A DNA stretch of 64,000 nucleotides, taken from contig JAVFKD010000004.1 in assembly GCA_036429605.1 (NCBI GenBank), forward strand, positions 4,960,001 through 5,024,000, given 5' to 3'. The stretch is from Cladobotryum mycophilum (Eukaryota; Ascomycota; Sordariomycetes; Hypocreales; Hypocreaceae). A model generated the notes under the pieces. It saw nothing but the letters and a program-made list of their open reading frames with translations. It was not told where the DNA came from and did not search any database. Each line of letters opens with the position of its first letter. Position 1 is the first letter of the stretch. This document shows positions 45,905 through 56,100 of the stretch, piece after piece. Position numbers and translations under genes: made by a program.

Positions 45905-48396
45905 TCAAGAGAGAGTAACGCCTCCTAAGGATACTGCGCCCTGCCGTATCCAGCTCTTCATGCATTCCAATTGCTCAAGGGTTCCTGATTTCATCAAGAG
46001 CCTCTGTGACGAGAGCGTTAGCTTGGCTTGACTGAAAGTTCTCTCGCATTCAGCTGCCATTGCGGGAATAGCAAGAAGGTCTAATGCAAGCTGACTAAGT
46101 GTTGGAAATAAGGTTTGCTGTGATATCCACCATTGTACAGGATCATCAACTTCTCGCGGTTGAGGTAGTTGGAGATATCGCTCAAGCTCGGAGATTTGAT
46201 CAGGCTCCTTTGGCGTTGTGTTCGTCATCCACTGGTGGAACCTGGAGGGCTCCTTTCGTAATAAAAACATAGGCTGAGGAACCGGGGGGTTAGAGGTTGA
46301 TCAATAACAAAGAGGTTATCGTGTTGACGATACCACTGCTCCCAATAGCGTTCCAAACCCTCAATAGCATTATCAAACCAAATCGCTTGATCAGGATCAT
46401 TCCACCGCTTCTTAAGCCATCGGAAATTATATTGTGGATGTAGTATCACAGAAGCAGCGAAAAGGGGCGAGTCCCCAAGCTTTGTATAGTAATTGTTTAA
46501 TTTCTTCCACGCATTTGTAATTGATAGCCGAAGATAGGCTTTGGAGTCAGCTTGAAGCCCTTGAAGTCGCCTGAATTGATCTTGCCGCTCGTCGGATTGG
46601 TATTCGGCTCGTATGTGCTGGGGGAGACTCTGCCACGAGGCCATCGGAAGCGACTGTGATCTTGGTGTATTTTGCTGTGATAATTGCCTTTGAGAACGTG
46701 TTGATGCCCTCTTTGTCACTAACGGCATTTGGCTTGAAGTCTGTTCAATTTGCTCGTCAGTTGGGCTATCAAAAAATGCCTTCCAAAACTCAAGATCATC
46801 AAGAAGATACTCAATGCCGGTCAGGACTTCCCAAAGCTGGCCAAATCCGCCGGCCTTGGCGCGGCTTTGACACTGCATTGTCTGCTCATAAAGAGGCTCG
46901 AGGATCGCCTTGACCTCTGTGAGAAGCCGCCAATCCTCAATTATGAGAACATCTTCATTTGGAATTCGATTCGATGGATCAGGCTCGAGCTGGCTTCCAT
47001 GGATGAAGGCTTGGATGTGTGCCTGCTTTTTAATAGCACGATCAAGCATTAGATAAGTCGAATTCCATCGTGTATCGTTGTTCATAATAACCTCAAGCTC
47101 TTTATCCGATTCCTCGAAGAGTACAAAGTCCTCTGTATTAAGCTCGTGGGCGCTGTGTTGGAAGCGTTCACTTCGCTGTGGAGAGCTTCGAATAAACTTC
47201 ACAATGTTCCGAAGCTTTCCAATTGGCCCCCTCCTTCTCCAATGCCTAAGATCTTTATCAATATCCTTAAGAGCCTCATAATGCTGTGATTCTTGCTCAA
47301 AGGTCTCACTATCCTCTCCATAAAGAAAAGCCCGACCAACTAGGTTAAGAATATGACCAAAGCATCGCATTCGACGGTCAGAAGCATCTGAGGGCATCAT
47401 CATAGGGTTCAGAAGCTGGAAGAGATGTTGTATACAGGTATCATTATTTGTGGCATTATCACAGATAATAGTACCAACGCGATCTTCAATATCCCAATCT
47501 TGGATGACTTTATGGAGTGTTGATGCGATATTATTGCCGGTATGAGCCCCATACTGTTGCCGGAGGGCAAGAAGGCGATGTTGATGTATTCCATTAGGGT
47601 CTGTGAAGTGTGCAACAATGCCATTTATTGCAAGTCTATTTGGCGAGGTCCAGAGGTCAAAGCCAAGATGCACCTTCGTCAGGGCATTCTGAAGCTCATC
47701 ACGAATAATTTTCTTATTGTCATTGAAGATAGTATCTAGCATTTGACGTTGGTTTGTTCTATTCAATGATAACCCAGAAAAAAGCTGCATATTAAGATCC
47801 ATCATCAAGCTGCGGATAAAAGGATCGTCAAATGTATTGAACGCTTCATTGGAGTTGATGATATAACCAAGGGCTAGCTCATGAAGCTTATGGACTTGGT
47901 TCTTTGGAAAAACCGTAGATATTCGAGTTCGTTTCGGGGGAGGCTGATCATCGGTATCAGAGCTTGTAGTCGAGCCGCCGGATAGAGATCGATAGATTCG
48001 ATGAGCCCGTTGAAGATGCTCTTTTGCAGAAGTCGTAGCTGATGCCTTAAAGGGCTTAGAATGACCCATATGATCACATCGTCGGCAGACCCAGAAAGCA
48101 TCGCCTAAGAGATAAGGTTAACTAAATAAAAACGCGATAAAAGAGAGCTTACCATATTGATCTAAAGGCGTAATTTCCCGTATAAAGATCCCTTCATTTA
48201 CGATCCAGCTGGTCCGGCCTCGTGAGCCTTTCTTGCTCATCAAATCGTCGTTCACGTATCGTTTTCCCTTCCAAGTGGCGACCAGCATGTTATTGAAGGT
48301 CTCGCAAGCTCGAGGGTTATCTTGGGAGGGCGGTATTAGCTGCTGGATAATGCCGCGAGGGCGCGATGCATTAAAAACCGTGAGACTCATCGTCAA
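45905..48396 (-). CDS. hAT family transposase with BED finger; one apparent frameshift
   Basis: Exon 1 (48396-48153) and exon 2 (48104-45905) flank a 48-nt GTAAGC...TAG intron. Splicing builds a BED finger: CRRC, then H-x4-H in 'EHLQRAHRIY'. The catalytic region has 'KVHLGFDLWTSPNRLAINGI', 'VGTIICDNATNNDT', 'RRMRCFGHILNLVGRAF' and 'IMNNDTRWNSTYLML'. The hAT C-terminal dimerisation domain is in 'DPVQWWISQQTLFPTLSQLA' and 'PAMAAECERTFSQAK'. Joining the two parts needs one extra base in the G6 run at 46284-46289, giving 'LTPPVPQPMFLLRKEPSRF'. With the base restored the transposase would be about 810 aa and complete. Confidence 0.9.
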
Positions 48397-48542
48397 GGCC
48401 AGGGTAAGGTGGTTAAGGCTGTGATGTTGTAATTGTGGTGTTGATCATAAGAGGCATCACGAACGCGATGTGATAAAAACGCGAAAAAGAATAGTATGAG
48501 CTTAAACCTTATTGCCCAAAAAAAGGTAACTAACCAATCAAA

Positions 48543-48620
48543 AGCCCGTATAGTCTAATGGTATCGTAATTAGTCATAATAGCTAAAAGGTTGTAGGTTT
48601 AAATCCCAAGTTTATCCACC
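48543..48620 (+). other. Degenerate tRNA-like sequence inside hAT-2
   Basis: A-box-like TATAGTCTAATGGT and B-box-like GGTTTAAATCCC lie at tRNA-like spacing. The acceptor stem does not pair and the T stem is imperfect. It may be a decayed tRNA or tRNA-derived SINE fragment; not called as a functional tRNA. Confidence 0.35.
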
Positions 48621-48810
48621 CAAATTCTATCATTTTGTACTAAAAATAGCTACGGAAAGGATATATTCCGAGACATTCTACCTACCCTAAATTTGATAAA
48701 TATATCAAATATTCAGCCTTGAACAATTACTTATTTGGGACTGTGAATAGCTTTAAATTATTTGTTTGTTTGGTTGTTTGTTTATTATGTTTGATCGGAT
48801 TGCTTCACTG

Positions 48811-49490
48811 ACTGCAGGTGACCCTCCGGGAACCCCCAGAGCTATCGCTAACCCGTAACAACCTACATCGGCTGATAGCGGCCCGATCAGGCCACGGCGA
48901 CTTCGCTGACTATTACACACACAAGTACCCAGGCAGCACTGCTACACGGACCTGCTCATGCGGCAGGAACAAGACCTTAGACCACATATTCTACTGCAGG
49001 AAGGTCAATCCGAAGCATCGGATAAAACTTGGACTAATGCCATCAGTGACAATTGCCCAGTACCTAGGGCCTGACTTTGAACGATTCATAAAGCTAGTAA
49101 ACGAGACAGGCTTCTTCCAAAAGATCTGCCCTCGAAACTAGTCATCCCAGATCACGATTAACCTTTCTATCTTTTATACTTTTATACTTTTATATCTTTT
49201 AAGCTTCCACAAAGCTCTAGCTCTGCCTTTTAAGAGGCTATGGTCTGATAGTACCATCAACTAATAGACTAAGCGGACTTACACCCGCAGGTTGGGCGCT
49301 CGCTGACGAGCCCTAATCGTACAAAACCCCAGGGCTAAACAAGCCGAAGATTTGCTATATGGAGGCGATAGCGGTTGTATATAATCATCTACTTAGCTTC
49401 TAGCATAGCACGTCCTTTGCCCCAGCAGGGGTTGGGCAGTATTGCCTTATACGGACGTTAAATAGTAAAACAAACAAACAAACAAACAAA
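48811..49490 (+). mobile_element. LINE (Tad-like) retrotransposon 3' remnant
   Basis: An open frame to 49141 encodes the C-terminal end of a LINE polyprotein: 'RLIAARSGHGDFADYYTH' followed by a Cys/His motif 'CSCGRNKTLDHIFYC', a pattern seen after the RNase H region of fungal Tad-type elements. A 3' UTR of about 330 bp ends in an AAAC tandem tail (about 49468-49488). The element is 5'-truncated exactly at the terminus of hAT-2. Confidence 0.8.
48818..49141 (+). pseudogene. LINE ORF2 C-terminal fragment
   Basis: About 107 residues remain, with C-x-C...H-x3-C spacing in 'CSCGRNKTLDHIFYC'. No reverse transcriptase core is present upstream because the hAT element begins there. It is non-functional alone. 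Confidence 0.75.
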
Positions 49491-49499
49491 GTACTTAAC

Positions 49500-50095
49500 C
49501 AAACAATCAATCAACTAAGCTAATGATCCTATACTACGGGGCAGGGTCTTTAAGTACTTAATCAATCAAATTAACCAAGCATTTAATGACCCTGTACTGT
49601 AGGGTAAGGTCTTTAAGTAATCAACCAAGTAGTTAATTAACTAAATCAATTAAACACTTAATGACCCTGCACCGGGGGCAGGATCTTTTAATAGTCAGTT
49701 AACCAAGTTAACCAAGCACTTAACAACCCTGCCCCGCGGTACAGGGTCTTTAAGCACTTAACCAAACAATCGATCAACTAAGCCAATAACCCTGCACCGT
49801 AGGGCAGGGTCTTTAAGTAGTTAACTAAGCAGTTAATCAACTAAGTCAACTAAGCACTTAATGACCCTGCCCCGCGGTGCAGGGTCTTCAAGCACTCAAC
49901 CAAACAATCGATCAACTAAGCCAATGACCCTGCACCGCGGGGCAGGGTCTTCAAGTGGTCAACTAAGCAGTTAATCAACTAAGCCAACCAGGCCAACGAC
50001 CCTGCCCCGCGGTGCAGGGTCTTCTAGCAGTCAGTCAACCAAATCAACCAAGCACTCAACGACCCTACACTGTGGGGCAGGGTCTTCCCATCTTA
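49500..50095. repeat. Array of nine GC-rich hairpin repeats, RIP-like decay towards the left
   Basis: A near-palindromic core, GACCCTGCCCCGCGGTGCAG continuing into GGTCTT, recurs at about 49524, 49591, 49662, 49727, 49790, 49863, 49926, 49998 and 50062. Cores are spaced about 60-73 bp by AT-rich linkers of the type AAGCACTTAACCAA...ATCAACTAAGCCAA. Left units show C-to-T/G-to-A changes (for example GTACTGTAGGGTAAGG); middle and right units are near consensus. Each core can fold into a strong stem of 10-12 bp. Confidence 0.85.
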
Positions 50096-50099
50096 GATC

Positions 50100-50466
50100 A
50101 AGCAGTAGGTTTATTCTAATGTAAATGAATCTACTAGCCTTATATTTATTCGCATTTAAATAAACCTATATCTTCCTACTTATTCGCGTTTAGAATAAGC
50201 TACCTTTTATCTCTTTTACCTTACTTATAATTAATATATATTACTTTACCTAAATACTATCTAGACTAAATATATTAGTAATAAACTACTCTGGTCTGGC
50301 AATTAAGCCTAGTAAAGTATTATTCCGTTTATATAGAATAGCTTTATCTATTAGTTTAATATCTGTATTTTAAGGGTTTCGCCGAGCACTATAGTATTTT
50401 GTTGTTTACTATAGTGTAATAAGTATACGATTAGGTATACTCTATAATAATACGGCGACAGAACTA
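50100..50466. other. AT-rich non-coding DNA
   Basis: Very low GC, with no complete ORF. It joins the hairpin array to the decayed 633-bp-type unit. Confidence 0.6.
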
Positions 50467-51060
50467 TAAGAATGCGGTGACGGATACTGGAAGCAAGTCG
50501 TTGAAGTGCCTATATTAAAAAATTTGGCGCTAGAATATGCAGGGGTAAGAAGTTATTGAAAAGCAGTGGTAAGAGGTCGTAGACAATAGCTATTAATAAA
50601 ATATATAAGGTTTAGGTATATAAATAAATAAGTATTAGATTAATTGATAATCGAAGCTAGATATTTTTTATATATTTATTTAAGCGTAGAAATAAATTAT
50701 TTAAATTATTGCATAAATTATATTAAGATTAATTGGATTAAGCGTATAATTAGTTAATGTATATATAAAGTAATATAATAAGTATTTATGGAAAATAGAT
50801 TTATTTTTAGTGATAGTTGTATAAGTTATTGATTGGACTATAACCACGGTAAAGCTTTGGGTAAAATAATTAATTATAATTAGCTTAAATAAGATTGACT
50901 TAAGCAGGTTCGATAGCTTAACTAGAATTGATTTAAGCGTATATAATAGCTCGAATAGAATCGATTTGATCTATTATAATTACTAGATTATTAGTTTATT
51001 TTTATATAAATAAATCTTATACTTATTTAGATTGTAATGAACTTAATTACTATAATAATA
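50467..51060. repeat. Single decayed copy of the 633-bp tandem unit
   Basis: It starts ATAAGAATGCGGTGACGGAT and aligns through most of its length to the units at 56101-57999. Differences are almost all C-to-T or G-to-A (for example GCCCATATT to GCCTATATT, TCGTTG to TTATTG). The last part of the unit (the TGTATGTTTTTTT stretch) is missing. Confidence 0.88.
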
Positions 51061-52000
51061 CGGCGATAGAACTATAACATTGTATTAAAGCGCAAAAGGC
51101 TAATTGAATTAACCAATAAGTCAGCCAGTAAGCCGTATATAGGTCGTTAAAAGTAGGCCTGTTCTAATTAGTTAAGAACCAAGTGTAGCCATTGAGTATA
51201 TAGCCATTGTGTATAGTTATTAAGTGTACAGTTAATTAAGTACGTAGTAAGCAAAGTGCTAATTTAATTAAACAGTCAGTAAGTTATATAAAGGTCGTTA
51301 AAGGTAGGGCGGGTTATAATTAACTAAGCGTATCTATTGCTAGGGCAAACGTTTTATACTAATTGTTTAAAAAGCAAATACACTAAAGGGTAGAAAACAT
51401 ATAATAAAAAAACCCGGGTTTTTAATTATAGATATATAAGTAAAGTTTAATAAAGTAAATTAAAGTAAATTACAAAACATTTATTATAGAGCTATTTATT
51501 TATTTATTAGAATATTATATTATTATTTATAAGCTATATAGTTTTGTATACGTAGCTAAGGAAGTAATAGCCTATTTAAAAAAATACTACCTTATAATTG
51601 ATTATTATAAGAGGAAATAAATTACATAAGCAATAGATAATATCTAAGATATTATCTAGGATTAGGCCTAATTAAAGGATTTCAAGTATCCGCCGTTAAT
51701 AATTAAACTAATCCCGTTTATCCAAGAGCCTAAGGATAACGGATTAAGATACATAAAGTATAGGTGGGTTTATCGCCAGGTATAACAAATACAGGAGTAT
51801 TGCTATAAAGTATATAATTGGGTTAACGAATAGTCTAAGGGCAGTAATGTTATAAAAAGGGCTAAGCAGGAGCAGGAGGTACTGTAGATAATAGGCGTTC
51901 GTTACTAGCGTTTTTTCTAAACGCACGCGGCTAGCGGATAGTTCAAAGTCGCACGAGATGATAGGGTAGCTAACGGACAGCCGGTAACAGGCGAAAACAC
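51061..52000 (+). pseudogene. RIP-decayed 5' part of recombinase-helicase element (copy 1, left segment)
   Basis: Aligns colinearly with 58013-58945 of the intact copy, with dense C-to-T and G-to-A changes. The ATG of the intact gene (58428) corresponds to an ATA here, and numerous TAA/TAG codons interrupt the frame. The segment ends where the piggyBac insertion begins; the alignment resumes at about 54083. Confidence 0.88.
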
Positions 52001-52016
52001 TATCTCCTCGAGTGCG
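52001..52016. repeat. Left arm of a palindrome flanking the piggyBac TTAA
   Basis: TATCTCCTCGAGTGCG precedes the left TTAA; its reverse complement follows the right TTAA at 54070-54085. The undisturbed copy of the element lacks this sequence. Confidence 0.8.
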
Positions 52017-52020
52017 TTAA

Positions 52021-54065
52021 GGCTCCATCGATGTACCTGCCCCACAACGCGCTCGTTACTAGCGCGTTACTTCGCGATACCTACAGAACGTAAACAAAAT
52101 AACTCACACCAAAATCCTCATATAAAGGATTAATACAAAGTTCTAATGGACTCACAACATATCGCCGTAACAAACCTCTTTGATGATGAATTACTTATTA
52201 GATTAGACCACTGCGCCCGGGAGCAGCCAGCTGATAACACCTGCCGACCTACATTTGAGCCAACAAGTGATCACGGCACCGTATTTGAGCCTCTTGTTAT
52301 TACTGAACGCGACCCTCAAATCAAGGACCTACCCTCAAGCCCGTTGTACCTTTTCCAGCATTTTCTACCTGAAAACCTAGTAGACAAATGGGTTAGATAT
52401 ACAAATGAAGGGCCAATTCCTGGACCAGAAGGTCCTGCTTCAAAGCGGTCACGAAAGCTTGATTGGAGACCAACCTCTAGGTCAGAAGTATATATCTGGC
52501 TTGGTATTATGATTTATATAGGATTACACAGGGAAAATCGCATCAGAGACCACTGGGTAACTTCTACATCAAAGTCTCAACACCCTAATCACCCTATTAT
52601 CAAATTTATGTCATTTGACCGCTTCCATCAGCTTCTACGGCGGCTTCGAACCTTTAACCCTAATGACAACACCAACAATAGCTTTGCCCGCATTGATGAG
52701 TGGTCTCAACACATACAAGATGCATCGTTAGCTCTCTATAAGCCAGGCACAAATATAGCTGTAGATGAGTGTATGATCCGCTTCACAGGGAGGTCTCGCG
52801 AGACAACGACCGTCAGGACTAAGCCAACGCCCACAGGCTTCAAAGTGTGGGCTCTCGCACAACGAGGCTATTTCCTACGGTGGCTTTGGCACACACCCAG
52901 CTCAACCTACGGCTCTACAGGCACAAGAAAGAGAAAGAGAAATACAGAGGGTTTAATTTCTCTTAACCCGACACAGAGCGTGGTCCCTGCCCTAGTAAAT
53001 CTACTGCCAGGTGCCAATTATCACGTCTTTCTAGATAACCTCTTTTCCTCGCCGAATCTTTTCCTCGCCCTTCGCCAGCGAGGTAACGGGGCTACAGGCA
53101 CCTGCCGTACCAACTGTGGCCTGAATCAACGCCTTGTACAATATAAGGCTGATGATAATAAGGCTGCTTTAAGGTGGGCTTGGGGAGAGATAGAGACTAT
53201 ACCCACAAAGGATAATCAGGTCAGTTATTAGCTAGACAAATCCCCTAGTATTTCCCCTACTAATAGCGTCTTTTGGGGATCTAGGTCAATCAAATCGCGT
53301 GGAAAGATAATGCTCTTGTACTGCTTTTAACGACTGTTTTTACGGGCCAAGAGGTTAAACAACGCATACGAAAAAAGCCTTCATCAACGAAAGCCAACGC
53401 ACGGGCTGCTAAGCTTGTTTTTGGTGACGAATACGTAAAGGAGCTTCCTATTCCTGAGGCTATTGATAGCTATAATGTTCACATGAATGGAGTAGATGTC
53501 GGTGATCAGCTAAGAGCATACTCGGGATTCGAACACGCTATTCGTAGGGGCGGTTGGCAGGCAATAGCGTGGACCTTCCTCCTCGATACTTCTCTTATAA
53601 ATAGCTATCTTCTTCAGCTTCATGGGAAGCCTAGCTGGAAGCCCTACAAAGATCAAGTTAATTGGCGGCAGCAACTTCTCAACGAGATCATCCAAGCCTA
53701 CGCAAGAGACGGCGCAAGCAGACAGCGATTTCGAGCTGGCGACGAAATTACGCCTGTAACACAGCATAATCTTGTCCAACGAGGGAAAAAATCACGCTGC
53801 CTAGCATGTCAGGGCCTTCAGTTAGGCGAAATTAGGTCACGAAGTCAACAACGGCAGCCCCTAAGCAGCCTAGGTGGGAATAACCTCAATCAACGGAAAA
53901 AGGCCACACAGACGAGATGGGGATGTGACCGATGTGATGTAGCTATTTGTAACAAGGGAAATTGCTGGGACTTCTATCACCGGCTAATTTAGGCGGGGTT
54001 GAATGTACCTTTCATTTCGCAAATTTTGATTGGCTCTAATCCTGGGCAGGTACATCGATGGAGCC
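52021..54065 (+). mobile_element. Intact piggyBac transposon with TTAA target-site duplication
   Basis: The 2,045-bp element is bounded by TTAA at 52017-52020 and 54066-54069. Terminal inverted repeats of about 22 bp start GGCTCCATCGATGTAC on both ends. It carries a complete transposase with one intron. Base composition is normal, in contrast to the C-to-T-decayed DNA on both sides, so it arrived after the decay. Confidence 0.93.
52146..53992 (+). CDS. PiggyBac transposase (DDE_Tnp_1_7)
   Basis: Two exons, 52146-53219 and 53285-53992, with a 65-nt GTCAGT...TAG intron; 593 aa. The N-terminal region includes 'SEVYIWLGIMIYIGLHREN'. Catalytic Asp residues are recognisable in 'IAVDECMIRFTGRS' and 'YHVFLDNLFSS'. 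'NGVDVGDQLRAYSG' is a conserved third-Asp region of this family ('D-x2-D'). The C-terminus is a Cys-rich zinc-binding domain: CLAC, then CDRC...C...C-x6-H in 'WGCDRCDVAICNKGNCWDFYH'. It cuts and reinserts the element at TTAA without footprints. No inactivating change was seen, so the element may still be mobile. Confidence 0.95.
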
Positions 54066-54069
54066 TTAA

Positions 54070-54085
54070 CGCACTCGAGGAGATA
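54070..54085. repeat. Right arm of the palindrome flanking piggyBac
   Basis: CGCACTCGAGGAGATA is the exact reverse complement of 52001-52016. Confidence 0.8.
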
Positions 54086-55600
54086 GAAAGGATTACGCGA
54101 ATCCACTAGTAGCAGGCTAAGCGATTTAAGGTAACCACTAAAGAAACAATCTATATAGGCAATAAAAAGATAAAACTAAACGTATAGTTAGATTAGGTCG
54201 GGTGGGTAGCCTATTTAGAAAGGTTAGACCCGATTGAGTTATAGAAAGTAATAAGCCTAATTCAGGAGTATAAAACCGTGTTATAGAAGTTATAGAAGAG
54301 TTTTAAGCAAGTAATAAATTAGGTATAAGTAATAGTAGTGTTATCTAAGGTTAGGGCACTAGTATTATTTAAGGTCTAGCGCAAAGAGATTAAGGTTAAG
54401 CTAGCTAGACCGTTCGATAACCGGTTAAAGGACGATATATAGGTATAATATAAAAAGGTATATAAAAAATTATTATATGTTATATAGTAAACGTAATAGT
54501 AGGACGATAATAAGCATTTACTGTATAAGTTTATATTATAATAAGGAGATATATAAGATAATTTCAAAGAGATAATTAAGAAGAATATATAGTTATTAAA
54601 CTAATGTTTAACGGAAAAGTTAGTAAATAATAAGAAAATAAACTAATTATATTTAGATATAGTAGTTAGGTTATTAAATTATTAAATAAAGTAAGACTAT
54701 TATAATAATATAATTATTAACGGGTTAGTTATATTAAGGATCCAAGACAATAAAGGATAAATAAGCCTATTAGATTATATACTAATTTATTCAACTATAA
54801 TAAAAATTATATATATATTAGTATTATACTAATTATATTTAAAAAAAGAGGATAAGGTGGCTAAAATAATAAGAGATTTAGGAATAAATAAGGATAAAAC
54901 ATAAGAGGAGGCTAGGGGTATTTTTCACATTATATGGACTAAGGTATAGAGGTTTATAATATAAATAACGTATAAGCGTAACGCAGAGCTAACACTAATA
55001 GATTAGATTATAGAGATATAGACGTATAGGATATATATCCGATACAATACAATAATAGACGGTACTATTAATTAAGATAATAATCAAGTTATATATTAGT
55101 GAATTTGATTCGGGATAGGTGATTTATCTGATATATTATATACATTAGTAAACGAGGCATAGGGGTTTTTAGTTAAGTTAATAATAGTAAAAAAGGTAAG
55201 TTTAGGATTATTACTAGGGATTAAATAAGGTAAGTTAAAAGATAACTATAGTAAGTAGAAGATAAGTTATTTGTTTTTGCAGGACGACTATAACGAATGG
55301 TTAAGGAAAGGTAAGGATTAGATTATTAAATAAATCACGGGATTAAGTAATAGGGAGAGGGAATAGATTTTTAATAGAGGCAGCAAGGCGAACCCGTACA
55401 AGGCAAAGGCAGTCCGAAAGTACGGGCGGGCAGTAGAGTAGTTCCGGGAGCAGTTGTTCGTGTTAATGTATATAGTGGTAGGGTAGCCGGCGTGATCGAT
55501 GGAGATTTTAGGATTACGGATAGTGAACACGGCCAACGGGAGGATCCATAACATTATGGCGTATAACCGGATAATGTGTTTTATCACATTATAGGCGAAA
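54084..55600 (+). pseudogene. RIP-decayed recombinase-helicase element (copy 1, right segment, 3'-truncated)
   Basis: Aligns with 58945-60450 of the intact copy, resuming within a few bases of where the left segment stopped. C-to-T and G-to-A transitions dominate until about 55380; the last 200 bp (55380-55590) are much less altered. At the position of the first apparent frameshift of the intact copy this copy reads GGGAGG, six bases, against GGGGG. Similarity ends near 55590, so the helicase half is absent. Confidence 0.87.
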
Positions 55601-55785
55601 AACTCGTCTTAAGACCTAGGGTTAGAGTTAAAGAAAAGTAGAATTTTAGATGTTTTAAAAATGAATAATAATAAAAAATAAAAAATTAAAAATTAAATAA
55701 TAAATAAATAATTTAATTACTATTATTATAATTCAAGTACTAGAAAATTAAAGTCTTTAATTAGTTAATTAAGATTAACTATTAA
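55601..55785. other. AT-rich non-coding DNA
   Basis: Low-complexity AT-rich DNA between the end of copy 1 and the second hairpin array. Confidence 0.6.
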
Positions 55786-56100
55786 GGTCAAGGACCTGCC
55801 CCGCGGGGCAGGGTCTCTAGGCAGTGAATAAAGAAGATTAATTTTGAATGTTAAGGGTCTGCCCCGTGGGGCAGGGTCTGTAAGCAGTGAATGAAGAAGA
55901 TTAACTTTGATTGTCAAGGACCTGCCCCGCGGGGCAGGGTCTTTAAGCACTTAATCAAGAAGACCAAGGACCCTGCCCCACGGTGCAGGGTCTCCAAGCA
56001 GTCAATTAAGAAGATCAACTTTGACGGTCAAGGACCTGCCCCGCAGTGCAGGGTCTCCAGGCAGTGAATGAAGAAGATTAACTTTGAATGTCAGGGGCCT
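55786..56100. repeat. Second hairpin-repeat array (five units)
   Basis: Cores of the type GACCTGCCCCGCGGGGCAGG-GTCT occur at about 55790, 55858, 55919, 55970 and 56032. Spacers of the type AAGCAGTGAATGAAGAAGAT separate them. The cores are close to those of the 49.5-50.1 kb array but with different linkers and little decay. Confidence 0.85.

Larger units (their letters stand above)
45640..48810 (-). mobile_element. Second hAT-superfamily transposon (hAT-2), without visible target-site duplication
   Basis: Terminal inverted repeats begin CAGTGAAGCAATCCGATC at 45640 and end with its reverse complement at 48810, matching over about 23 bp. The 3,171-bp element carries a hAT transposase on the minus strand and TTTGTTTGTTTG-rich subterminal DNA at both ends. 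Its flanking octamers (CGTAACAT left, ACTGCAGG right) do not match. The right terminus abuts a LINE 3' remnant exactly. The element is distinct in sequence from hAT-1. Confidence 0.88.

Noticed and set aside
49500..50095. CRISPR-like alternation of repeats and spacers
   Set aside because: Nuclear fungal DNA, palindromic cores with decaying, related linkers; no cas genes. Best read as hairpin repeats of an element.
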